A DNA stretch of 32,083 bases from Undibacterium sp. (lineage in GTDB: Bacteria; Pseudomonadota; Gammaproteobacteria; Burkholderiales; Burkholderiaceae_D): NCBI RefSeq assembly GCF_030651495.1, contig NZ_JAUSFI010000130.1, positions 1 to 32,083 on the forward strand. The letters are read 5' to 3'. Shown here piece by piece: positions 23,968 to 32,083 of this stretch. The notes beneath the pieces were generated by a model. That model saw nothing but the letters and a program-made list of their open reading frames with translations, made no database searches and was not told the DNA's origin. Position numbers and translations under genes: made by a program. How positions within the stretch are numbered: position 1 is the stretch's first letter; the number at the start of each line of letters is the position of its first letter.

Positions 23968-24576
23968 TTACTCTGGCAAAGTGTCTTTGAACGAAGGACG
24001 TTCAGATAATTTGTCGAACAGTTTAGCCAAATTTGGATAATCGCCGCGCCAGTCGATTTCGGGAAAACGGAAAGACAACCATGCCAAAGCACAGGCAACA
24101 CTGATATCGGCCAGTGTTAAATGGTTACCGGAACAAAAAGGGGCATCGGCCAAACCGCTCGCAAGTGATTTCAGACCCGCGTTAACTTTATCCATCTGAC
24201 GCGTTATCCACGCATCGCTTTGCAATTGGGCTGGTCTCTGGGTTTTTTCTAGTCTGATCAAGATGGCTGCATCGACTACACCGTCTGCCAGGGCTTCCCA
24301 GCATTTCACTTCAGCGCGTTCACGGCCATTGGCAGGGATCAGTTTGCCAACCGGAGTGAGGGTATCGAGATACTCAACGATGACGCGGGAATCAAACAGG
24401 GCACCGCCATCTTCCATGATCAGACAAGGCACTTTTCCAAGCGGGTTGAATTGCTGAATAGTCGTGTCGGGAGCCCAGACATTTTCGAGGACTAAATCAT
24501 AATCAAGCTTTTTTTCCGCCATAACGACACGGACTTTTCTTGCATAAGGACTAGCGAGGGATGCAATTAGTTTCAT
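23968..24576 (-). CDS. Glutathione S-transferase family protein (YibF-like)
   Basis: 202 residues. Thioredoxin-like N-domain (1-77: SLASPYARKVRVVMAEKK, NPLGKVPCL with the cis-proline, then FDSRVIVEYLD with the glutathione-contacting Ser) and an all-helical C-domain (about 85-200: LTLADISVACALAWL). The Ser in the SPYARKVR helix start is the probable catalytic residue. The substrate is unknown. The ribosome site is weak. It diverges from purB. Confidence 0.9.
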   Translation of the reverse strand: MKLIASLASPYARKVRVVMAEKKLDYDLVLENVWAPDTTIQQFNPLGKVPCLIMEDGGALFDSRVIVEYLDTLTPVGKLIPANGRERAEVKCWEALADGVVDAAILIRLEKTQRPAQLQSDAWITRQMDKVNAGLKSLASGLADAPFCSGNHLTLADISVACALAWLSFRFPEIDWRGDYPNLAKLFDKLSERPSFKDTLPE

Positions 24577-26326
<1,750 letters not shown>

Positions 26327-26347
26327 GCAGCCCAGTCATCGTTTAAA

Positions 26348-26391
26348 TAAAAAAAAGCGCCGCACGGATATCACCGTGCGGCGCTTTTTTT
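26348..26391. terminator. Strong bidirectional terminator after purB
   Basis: AGCGCCGCACGG (26356-26367) and CCGTGCGGCGCT (26374-26385) form a perfect 12-bp GC-rich stem with a 6-base loop, flanked by A7 or more on the left and T7 on the right. Confidence 0.95.
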
Positions 26392-26417
26392 ATCCCAATA
26401 CAACCAGCATGCCGGGC

Positions 26418-26543
26418 TCAACACGCATACTCCATGCGGTTTTCCAGCCACTCTGGCCTGTAACCCGCATGGATATTGCGCAGTGGCGGCATGCATAAAT
26501 CCAGCAAATCATGCGCGTTACCATCATCACAAAATTTAAGCAT
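26418..26543 (-). CDS. Possible 41-residue small protein
   Basis: An ATG-to-TGA frame between the purB terminator and the cytochrome b561 gene, on the opposite strand to both. It starts MLKFCDDGN and ends GYRPEWLENRMEYAC. Codon choice is like that of the neighbours and AGGCGG lies close upstream, though with little spacing. I recognise no family and the frame is short, so it may be fortuitous or the remnant of a larger gene. If real it would use the terminator at 26348-26391. Confidence 0.25.
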   Translation of the reverse strand: MLKFCDDGNAHDLLDLCMPPLRNIHAGYRPEWLENRMEYAC

Positions 26544-26604
26544 GCCGCCTGGCCAGCGTTAATGTTTTTCACCGCGCTCAGCAAGCTTGAACTTTTTTTG
26601 CTAT

Positions 26605-26628
26605 TATTAGTCCTAACTCGAACTAATA
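26605..26628. promoter_or_regulatory. Candidate operator dyad before cytochrome b561
   Basis: TATTAGT-N10-ACTAATA is a perfect 7-bp dyad 22 bases before the b561 ATG. Its size suits a winged-helix dimer, and a MarR-type gene ends the same cluster, so autoregulation of the cluster through this site is a reasonable guess. Confidence 0.4.
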
Positions 26629-26650
26629 TTTTTTTACACCGGAGTCCCGT

Positions 26651-27178
26651 ATGCAACGTTACACCCGCCTGAGTATCTTTTTTCACTGGTTAATCGCGAT
26701 CCTGATTGTGGCGGCTTTTGCGCTGGGTAGCGTCATGACCGATATGAAAATCAGCCCGACCAAGTTGCAGTATTATTCCTGGCATAAATGGCTGGGCGTG
26801 ACTATTCTTGGTTTGGTCGCCTTACGTTTGCTGACGCGTTTGTTCAGCGGCGCTCCGGCCCATTTGGACAGCTTGAAAAAATGGGAAAAACAAGTCGCCA
26901 GCGGCACCCATGCCTTGTTGTATCTGCTGATGTTTGCAGTTCCTTTATCCGGCTATTTTTACACCTCGGCCGCCGGCTTCCCGGTCGTGTATCTGGGCCT
27001 GTTTGAGCTGCCGACGATCATCGGCCCGAATCCAGAACTCAAACCGCTCTTGAAAGAATTGCATGAAATGCTCACTACGGTCATTCTGGTGGTCGTTGGC
27101 CTGCATGTCGCCGCCGCGCTGAAACATCATTTCATCGACAAAGATGGCACCATGCAGCGCATGCTGCCTGGAAAATAA
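26651..27178 (+). CDS. Cytochrome b561 family protein
   Basis: 175 residues with four membrane helices. A di-haem b-type cytochrome of the CybB/YceJ family. Candidate haem-ligand histidines are H12 (FFHWL), H45 (WHKWLG) and those in SGTHALL and GLHVAAALKHHF. E. coli YceJ is encoded beside YceI, as here. It probably passes electrons from quinone to a periplasmic partner. GGAG lies upstream of the ATG. First gene of b561-yceI-yceI-marR. Confidence 0.93.
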   Translation: MQRYTRLSIFFHWLIAILIVAAFALGSVMTDMKISPTKLQYYSWHKWLGVTILGLVALRLLTRLFSGAPAHLDSLKKWEKQVASGTHALLYLLMFAVPLSGYFYTSAAGFPVVYLGLFELPTIIGPNPELKPLLKELHEMLTTVILVVVGLHVAAALKHHFIDKDGTMQRMLPGK

Positions 27179-27213
27179 ATACGCCTTTTCACAAAATTTA
27201 ACCAGGATAAAAC

Positions 27214-27801
27214 ATGACTCACTTTTTACCTCACTTTTCACATCTGTCAAGAAATAGCAAAGTTGTTGCCGCCGCCGTTTGCCTGGCAGTTACCATCCCT
27301 GCGCTGGCAGCCGTTGCCAAGCTAGAAGCCGCCAAGAGTACGGTCGGCATCGTGTTTAAGCAAATGAATGTCCCGGTCGACGCAAAATTTAAAAAGTTTA
27401 GCGCCAGTATCGATTACAACAGTGCCAAGCCGGAAACATCCAAAGCCACGGTCGATATTGATGTCAGCAGTTTTGATCTGGGCGACCCGGAGTACAACAA
27501 AGAAGTCTTGAAAAAAGAGTGGTTTAACGCCGCCCAATTCCCGAAAGCCAGTTTCGTTTCCACCAGTATGAAAGTCGGCGCGAACGGCAAGCTCGACGTC
27601 GTCGGCAACCTGAGCATCAAAGGTAAAACTGTTGTTACCAGCTTCCCTCTGACGGTCAAAAAAGAAGGCGCCAATCAGGTATTTGAAGGCAGCCTGCCGA
27701 TCAAACGTCTCGCCTTTAGTATCGGCGAAGGCGAATGGAAAGACACCGGCATGGTTGCCGATGAAGTAGTCATTAAGTTTCACGTAGTAACGTCGCAATA
27801 A
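27214..27801 (+). CDS. YceI-family periplasmic protein, first copy
   Basis: 195 residues. A signal peptide (hydrophobic VVAAAVCLAVTIPALA, cleavage near residue 33) precedes a YceI lipocalin-like domain (PF04264) of about 160 residues: KSTVGIVFKQMNVPVDAKFKKF, KATVDIDVSSFDLGD, FPKASFVSTSM and VGNLSIKGKTV. The fold binds polyprenoids such as isoprenoid quinones in a hydrophobic tunnel, which fits its place beside a b-type cytochrome. AGGATA gives the start, 35 bases after the cytochrome gene. It differs strongly from the second copy, so it is not a recent duplicate. Confidence 0.9.
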   Translation: MTHFLPHFSHLSRNSKVVAAAVCLAVTIPALAAVAKLEAAKSTVGIVFKQMNVPVDAKFKKFSASIDYNSAKPETSKATVDIDVSSFDLGDPEYNKEVLKKEWFNAAQFPKASFVSTSMKVGANGKLDVVGNLSIKGKTVVTSFPLTVKKEGANQVFEGSLPIKRLAFSIGEGEWKDTGMVADEVVIKFHVVTSQ

Positions 27802-27872
27802 GTAGTCACCAGTAGCATCTATCCAGTCATACCGCTCCTATTTTTTAAATAAACCACTCAAGGAATAACACC

Positions 27873-28454
27873 ATGAAATTCAGCCAGCTTATCGCCACCA
27901 CCGCTGTTGCAGCAATCGCCGCAAGTGTCGCACCAGCCTTTGCACAAACCTATAACATCGAATCTAACCATACTTATCCTAGCTTTGAAGCCGATCATAT
28001 GGGGATCTCGGTATGGCGCGGAAAATTCACTAAAACCAGCGGTAAAGTAGTGTTGGATCGTGCAGCGAAAACTGGCACGATGGAAATCACGATTGATGCC
28101 AATTCGTTGGATTTCGGCCATGAAAAAATGAACGAACATGCACGGAGCAAAGAGATGTTCAATGTCGCGCAATTCCCTACCGCGACATACAAGGGCACAT
28201 CGATGAAATTTGATGGCGACAAGCCGGTATCAGTACAAGGTGAACTGACGATGCTGGGCGTGACTAAGCCAGTCACGTTGACCATCAATAAATTTAAATG
28301 CATACAACATCCGATGTTCAAACGCGAAGTCTGCGGTGCCGATGCGACTGCAGAATTCAAGCGCACTGATTTTGGTCTGAACTATGGCATGGCGTACGGT
28401 TTCGCACCGGAAGTCAAACTGTCGATTCAAGTTGAAGCGCTTAAAGCCGAATAA
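27873..28454 (+). CDS. YceI-family periplasmic protein, second copy
   Basis: 193 residues. Signal peptide ([20 protein letters not shown], cleavage after AFA near 24) and a full YceI domain: [48 protein letters not shown] and [14 protein letters not shown]. Two cysteines in the region [16 protein letters not shown] (absent from the first copy) resemble those of YceI proteins with a disulfide. AAGGAA lies upstream. Third gene of the cluster, 71 bases after the first YceI. Confidence 0.92.
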   Translation: MKFSQLIATTAVAAIAASVAPAFAQTYNIESNHTYPSFEADHMGISVWRGKFTKTSGKVVLDRAAKTGTMEITIDANSLDFGHEKMNEHARSKEMFNVAQFPTATYKGTSMKFDGDKPVSVQGELTMLGVTKPVTLTINKFKCIQHPMFKREVCGADATAEFKRTDFGLNYGMAYGFAPEVKLSIQVEALKAE

Positions 28455-28523
28455 TATTTTTTTGATGTGAGGGTGTGACTGGCCGACAAAAGCCGTCACG
28501 CTCTCCACTTGATGGTTTCTCTT

Positions 28524-28961
28524 ATGGATAAACGTTATTTGCGCAGCATACGTCTGTTAGCCGAGTGCATGCAGCTGTTTGAAAAATCGTCGTCTGCCCG
28601 TGTACGCTCTTGCGGCTTTACTGAATCACAATTCGATATTATTGCGACGCTGGGAAATACGCCCGGCATGACGTGTAAAGAGTTGGGCGAAAAAACCCTG
28701 ATCACAAAAGGCACGCTCACTGGCGTGCTCGACCGCTTGGAAGATAAAGGCTTGATACAACGCGAGCGCGGCGATGATGACCGGCGTCAGCTGTTGATCA
28801 AACTCACGCCCGCCGGAGAACAGGCATTCACTGAAGTATTTCCGAAAGTGGTAGAGGAAGGACAACAGCGTTTTGCCGGTTACAACGAGCAGGATTTTTT
28901 GAGTCTGGAGCGGGAATTGCTCAAACTCAAAAATAGCTTAAGTAAAGCAACGCCAATCTAA
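28524..28961 (+). CDS. MarR-family transcriptional regulator
   Basis: 145 residues from ATG 28524; an ATG at 28512 is equally open and neither has a good ribosome site. Winged helix-turn-helix: FTESQFDIIATLGN, MTCKELGEKTLITKGTLTGVLDRLEDKGLIQRE, then the wing DDDRRQLLIKLTPAGE. Conserved Asp and Arg in the wing are present. It may regulate the b561/YceI genes upstream in response to an aromatic or redox ligand; that is inferred from position. It ends the cluster, and no strong terminator follows. Confidence 0.9.
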   Translation: MDKRYLRSIRLLAECMQLFEKSSSARVRSCGFTESQFDIIATLGNTPGMTCKELGEKTLITKGTLTGVLDRLEDKGLIQRERGDDDRRQLLIKLTPAGEQAFTEVFPKVVEEGQQRFAGYNEQDFLSLERELLKLKNSLSKATPI

Positions 28962-29275
28962 GCCAGCATGCGCGCGCAGTGTTCCAGATGATTTCTGGCG
29001 CGACCAAACCGTGATGCTGTCGCCATCGGCCCGCGACATAATGACAGGCCCCGAATCCATCGGCCAGCCCATAGCATCTGCATATACTCCCCAGTAGTAT
29101 TATTTATATACGCAATAGTTATATGCGCAAATCGCCATGTTTTTATGGATTTTTATGGGAGTATATGTATTTGTCGGTGTGGCAGCAGACTAGCTCTGGC
29201 ACCAGAGCCGGCGTAATGCACGACACTACCCGGCGCAAAGGGGGCAACAATGCCAACGCCTGATGCCGTCGCCGA
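28962..29275. other. Convergent intergenic region between marR and the diguanylate cyclase
   Basis: 314 bases. It contains repeat copy 3 (29082-29166), a small GCTCTGG/CCAGAGC hairpin near 29192-29207, and a CCTGAT/ATCAGG dyad (29260-29281) overlapping the cyclase stop codon. No T-run terminator is seen on either strand and no ORF is supported. Confidence 0.4.
29082..29166 (-). repeat. 85-bp terminal-inverted-repeat element, copy 3 (inverted)
   Basis: Left arm ATATACTCCCC, right arm TGGGAGTATAT, 63 bases between. Read on the minus strand it aligns with copy 1 without gaps at about 58 of 85 positions: TGCGCATA falls at the same internal place (element positions 38-45) and the right end reads ATACTACTGGGG against ATACTAGTGGGG in copy 1. 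Flanking C and G extend the terminal repeat to an 11-bp perfect CATATACTCCC/GGGAGTATATG. Confidence 0.85.
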
Positions 29276-30913
29276 TCAGGCCGCACCAAAGAATTTGATT
29301 TGGTCCCGCCCGCAATCCTTGGCCTGATACATCGCATTGTCGGCATGTCTGGAGAGATCCATCTCGCCCTCGCCATGTTCCGGATAAGTCGCAATCCCTA
29401 TACTGCACGAAACATGTAAGACATGCCCGCCTGCCAAGTGGAATGGCTGGCTGATGGCATCGCGAATTTTTTCTGCCACGAACAAGGCATCCTGATCTTG
29501 CTCTATCAGCGGCAATAAAATCAGGAATTCATCACCACCGATTCTTGCCACCGTATCGGATTCGCGCACACAACTTAACATTTTTAGTGCGGCCGCCTGC
29601 AACAGTAAATCGCCTACATGGTGACCCAATTGATCGTTGATGGGCTTGAACTTATCCAGATCGAGATACATCAATGCCAGCCTGGTTTTATCACGTCTGG
29701 CCTGGACGATCGCCTGCTGCAACCGATCTTTAAACATCGCGCGATTGGGCAAGCCGGAGAGTTCATCATATTGGGCAAGGTAACGAAAGCGGGCTTCACT
29801 TTCCCTTAATTCCCGGGTCATTTCACGCGCCAGGGTGAGCGCCCGTTCGCGCCCTGTTGCCAGTTGCCAGGTCAGCAGCGCAAATACGATGCTCAGCAAG
29901 ACACCCGCGACAATAATCATGGCCGATTTATCCTTATCCACATGCTCCTCAAAACCGGGTAAAGTGCTCATCACGATAGTCCAGCTGCTACCGCCATTGA
30001 CGACATATTCAGTGGCCTGCAGTTGACGTGTAAAGCGCGACCTGCCCGGCTGAGCAGAATGCCCGGGCAATACCGCGTCGACCTGACTCGGCCGCGCCGA
30101 ATCATAGATCAAGCTGGCGTCGTTGGTTTCGACACCGTCATAGATTTTGATATCGGTAGCCGGTAAATTTTCGCCATACAGACTTGCCATCAAATCGGTC
30201 ATTCTGAATGGTGCAAAGACCCATCCGGTGATATTCGCACGACGCGCTTCGAGGGTATCGGCCTTGTCCACTATGTTCGATGTGTTATTTTGCCTAGGGG
30301 TTTTATACACTGGCAAGTACATCAAAAAACCGCTGCGGATACCGGAATTGGATTCAGTGGGCAGCCTAATTTTGCTGGAAATCGACATCACTCCCGCATC
30401 ACGCGCTCGCTCCATCGCAAGACGATGAACCGGATCGGCCAACATATCCAAACCAACCACGATCAAATTACTTCCGACCGCCGGTTCCAGTTGCGCCACT
30501 GGTGCGTACTGCTTGCGCACACCTTCCGGCCGGATATGAAAATCGATCAAACCCTGGCGCTGCTCCTGCTGCACATACTCCGCCACCTCAGTTGAGTCGA
30601 CCAAACAGGCGAGGCCGACACCATCCATACCGGCATAATCCGCTCCCAGTTGTAAGCTGCTGATATAGGCAGAAAAGTCTTTACGCTGTACTTTCAGCGA
30701 TGTCGCAAACAAGCCTTGCGCACCACGTAACACTTGCTCGTAAACTGCCATTCTCTGCTCGATACGGCTGCTGACATCACGCACGCTAAAATCGAGCTTG
30801 GTCCGCATATCGAGTTCAGCATTATTTTTTTCGTGCAGCCACAGCGCCATCGTCACACCTAGAGATGCGACCAAAACCAGCAAAACAAGAAGTTGACGCC
30901 GCAACCAAGTCAC
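29276..30913 (-). CDS. CHASE-domain diguanylate cyclase
   Basis: 545 residues. Helix at about 7-25, an extracytoplasmic CHASE sensor (about 75-260, preceded by AVYEQVLRGAQGLFA), a second helix (about 331-350), a short linker, then GGDEF (about 378-540). The active site is intact GGDEF (459-463), and the inhibitory site RESD (450-453) lies five residues before it, so it should make c-di-GMP with product inhibition. There is no EAL domain. Translation starts at GTG with AAGGG seven bases upstream; that site overlaps the stop of the receptor gene 10 bases earlier, so the two are coupled. Confidence 0.93.
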   Translation of the reverse strand: MTWLRRQLLVLLVLVASLGVTMALWLHEKNNAELDMRTKLDFSVRDVSSRIEQRMAVYEQVLRGAQGLFATSLKVQRKDFSAYISSLQLGADYAGMDGVGLACLVDSTEVAEYVQQEQRQGLIDFHIRPEGVRKQYAPVAQLEPAVGSNLIVVGLDMLADPVHRLAMERARDAGVMSISSKIRLPTESNSGIRSGFLMYLPVYKTPRQNNTSNIVDKADTLEARRANITGWVFAPFRMTDLMASLYGENLPATDIKIYDGVETNDASLIYDSARPSQVDAVLPGHSAQPGRSRFTRQLQATEYVVNGGSSWTIVMSTLPGFEEHVDKDKSAMIIVAGVLLSIVFALLTWQLATGRERALTLAREMTRELRESEARFRYLAQYDELSGLPNRAMFKDRLQQAIVQARRDKTRLALMYLDLDKFKPINDQLGHHVGDLLLQAAALKMLSCVRESDTVARIGGDEFLILLPLIEQDQDALFVAEKIRDAISQPFHLAGGHVLHVSCSIGIATYPEHGEGEMDLSRHADNAMYQAKDCGRDQIKFFGAA

Positions 30914-30923
30914 TAGATAGCCC

Positions 30924-31715
30924 TTAAAAATTCACCATGGTTTTAGCCAGATCAGGCTTGAAATATTTTTTAAAAATCGCTTCTACAGTACCATCCAGAC
31001 GCATGCCCTCTACCAGGGCACGCCACTTTTCTTGTTCTTTTGATGAGAGCGATTTTTTTGACATGATCAAACCATGTGGGATCGCAGGATCATTGGTGTC
31101 GATAATCAGGGTGAGTTCACGGACCGCCGGATTTTCTACCTGCGAATAATCGAAAGGCTCAATGATCATTCCCTGAATACGATTCGCAATCAAAATCTGG
31201 TACAGCGGATCAAGGCCAGAAGCATAAGTGACGCGATGTTCGGCATTGAGCTTATCAATCATGTTATTGACATTATTACTGTATCTAAACGAGCGTATCG
31301 CGCCCAGCTGCAATGTTGAATTTTGTTCAAAATCGCTCAATTGCCGCACTTTACTGTCTTTACGTAGCAGTAAATAGTATTTATTAGAAAAATACCAGGC
31401 AAACCCGGCGAACTTATCACGCTCTTCATTCGCGATGCCGGACAAACTAAAATCCAGCGCACCCGACTCGATCAATTGCCAGATTCGTGCGCGAGGCAAG
31501 ACACTCACAGTCACTTTGCAGCCACTGCGGCGGATCAATTCATCGGAAAAATCCTTGTCTATGCCGGCACCGGTCTGCGCCGAATACAGCAAGCCGTGTT
31601 CATGCAAGGCCAGAGTCAAAGGACGGGAACAATCGGGCAATTCCGTCGCCCGCGACCAGGCCGGCAGGAGGAACGGAATAATCGAAATCAAGAATAGTCG
31701 AATGAGAGGAAGCAT
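30924..31715 (-). CDS. Periplasmic SBP_bac_3-type receptor
   Basis: 263 residues. Signal peptide (LIRLFLISIIPFLLPAWSRA, cleavage near 23) and a type-2 periplasmic-binding fold related to amino-acid receptors: LTLALHEHGLLYS, GIDKDFSDELIRRSGCKV, DFSLSGIANEERDKFAGFAWYF, then LGAIRSFRYSN. Two cysteines (PDCSRP, SGCKV) may form a disulfide. No ABC genes are adjacent; instead it is coupled to a CHASE-GGDEF cyclase, so it may act as ligand-binding partner of that sensor. The start has no strong ribosome site. Confidence 0.82.
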   Translation of the reverse strand: MLPLIRLFLISIIPFLLPAWSRATELPDCSRPLTLALHEHGLLYSAQTGAGIDKDFSDELIRRSGCKVTVSVLPRARIWQLIESGALDFSLSGIANEERDKFAGFAWYFSNKYYLLLRKDSKVRQLSDFEQNSTLQLGAIRSFRYSNNVNNMIDKLNAEHRVTYASGLDPLYQILIANRIQGMIIEPFDYSQVENPAVRELTLIIDTNDPAIPHGLIMSKKSLSSKEQEKWRALVEGMRLDGTVEAIFKKYFKPDLAKTMVNF

Positions 31716-31826
31716 ACTGGCGTTGAGTCAATTTATGTCAATGTGAACATACGGCACAAAGTAGCATAAATATTGCTGCCTTGCACAATATCAAAATAGA
31801 GTCCGGTCAGCACATCCTGTTCCGAT

Positions 31827-31980
31827 CTGACAAAAGTTATGGTATTGCCATATTAGAATTAAACAAAGAATCAGAACGGGAATGCTATTTACCGATGTTT
31901 TGACTGAAGGCAAAATGATAATAAAAAAGGACGGAATAAACCGTAATGCCGTTCAGTTAAGCCTGAACGGCATTTTTATT
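31827..31980 (+). ncRNA. Candidate small RNA transcript
   Basis: CTGACA (31827-31832) and TATTAG (31851-31856), 18 bases apart, could start a transcript near 31863 that ends at the intrinsic terminator 31945-31980, about 115 bases later. The interval has an inner ACGG-AATAAA-CCGT stem. A 34-codon ATG frame runs through the terminator stem, so a peptide is not excluded. Weak promoter match; tentative. Confidence 0.25.
31945..31980 (+). terminator. Intrinsic terminator near the right edge
   Basis: AATGCCGTTCAG and CTGAACGGCATT form a perfect 12-bp stem with the loop TTAAGC, followed by TTTATTT. The tail orients it for plus-strand transcription, although no plus-strand gene is recognised just before it. 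Confidence 0.85.
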
Positions 31981-32083
31981 TAGTGCTTGTAAACGTTACC
32001 GAGTGCTGTTAACCTTCGTCGCCATGTTCGACGATACTCTTCATTTCCTGGCAAACCACCTTGAGTCACCCGACTGGCGCCGA

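Larger units (their letters stand above)
26327..26650. other. Intergenic region between purB and cytochrome b561
   Basis: 324 bases. It holds the purB terminator, a possible small minus-strand ORF (26418-26543), a 10-bp inverted repeat GGCGGCATGC/GCATGCCGCC (26485-26494 with 26540-26549), and a 7-bp dyad at 26605-26628 before the b561 gene. No standard promoter pair stands out. Confidence 0.4.
31716..32083. other. Right-edge region without an assigned gene
   Basis: 368 bases. It must include the promoter of the receptor-cyclase pair on the minus strand, and holds the candidate small RNA and its terminator. The last 100 bases have open frames on both strands: a plus ATG at 32024 giving MFDDTLHFLANHL, and a minus frame ending at 31980 with LTALGNVYKH. 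Neither has a ribosome site or recognisable family, so no gene is called. Confidence 0.4.

Noticed and set aside
26485..26549. 10-bp inverted repeat GGCGGCATGC/GCATGCCGCC with a 45-base loop as a mobile-element remnant
   Set aside because: No other copy in the window and no length or interior match with the 85-bp family; one arm also falls within the possible small ORF.
28465..28505. Imperfect hairpin before the MarR gene as a terminator
   Set aside because: The T-run lies before rather than after the stem in the plus direction, and the stem has mismatches; it may be only a local structure.
32024..32083. Plus-strand ATG frame MFDDTLHFLANHL at the right edge as the start of a gene
   Set aside because: No ribosome-binding site, only 20 codons visible, and minus-strand frames over the same bases are also open; it cannot be decided from this window.

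Overview
The window looks like a chromosomal segment of a betaproteobacterium, most likely Oxalobacteraceae (Undibacterium, Herminiimonas or Janthinobacterium type). This rests on protein character and gene content: a bacterial-type ProS with an editing insertion, a CNP1-like protein overlapping rppH, a split pntAA/pntAB/pntB transhydrogenase, a SWIB-domain protein with an Ala/Lys tail, and a hemP-bfd-tonB-bfr iron block. The genus is inference. I see no phage, integrase, transposase, CRISPR array, rRNA or tRNA.

Layout. 1-4.86 kb (minus): a NitT/TauT-type ABC importer (receptor, permease, ATPase) followed by a DctB-like sensor kinase and the first 32 codons of a response regulator, behind a near-consensus sigma-54 promoter. 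4.99-6.14 kb (minus): an orphan Leu/Ile/Val-type receptor. 6.46-8.5 kb (plus): ffh and a SWIB protein. 8.6-11.0 kb (minus): a lytic transglycosylase and proS. 11.2-12.4 kb (plus): rppH and a CNP1-like gene. 12.4-15.8 kb (minus): the transhydrogenase operon with panD inserted inside it. 16.2-19.2 kb (plus): a NudJ-like hydrolase overlapping mnmA, then an RpiR regulator. 19.2-20.4 kb (minus): ahpC-ahpD behind a good OxyR-like site. 20.6-23.9 kb (plus): psd, then a Fur-box-preceded iron cluster (hemP, an unknown gene, bfd, tonB, bfr). 24-26.3 kb: a glutathione transferase and purB, divergent. 26.6-29 kb (plus): cytochrome b561, two YceI proteins and a MarR regulator. 29.3-31.7 kb (minus): a periplasmic receptor coupled to a CHASE-GGDEF diguanylate cyclase.

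How the genes fit together. Most of the window is housekeeping (protein targeting, tRNA charging and thiolation, RNA 5'-end turnover, phospholipid, purine and CoA-precursor synthesis, NADPH supply) punctuated by small stress modules: peroxide (ahpCD), iron/haem (hemP to bfr) and a b561/YceI/MarR module. Two signalling modules flank the window, one for nutrient uptake and one for c-di-GMP.

The least explained structure is a family of 85-bp intergenic elements. Three copies (136-220, 17887-17971, 29082-29166) have exactly the same length, 11-bp terminal inverted repeats of the form ATATACTCCCC, and a TGCGCATA box at the same internal position once orientation is corrected. A fourth, degenerate half-copy (9239-9282) supplies the ribosome-binding site and first codons of the lytic transglycosylase. 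No transposase is present, and the element matches no family I can name.
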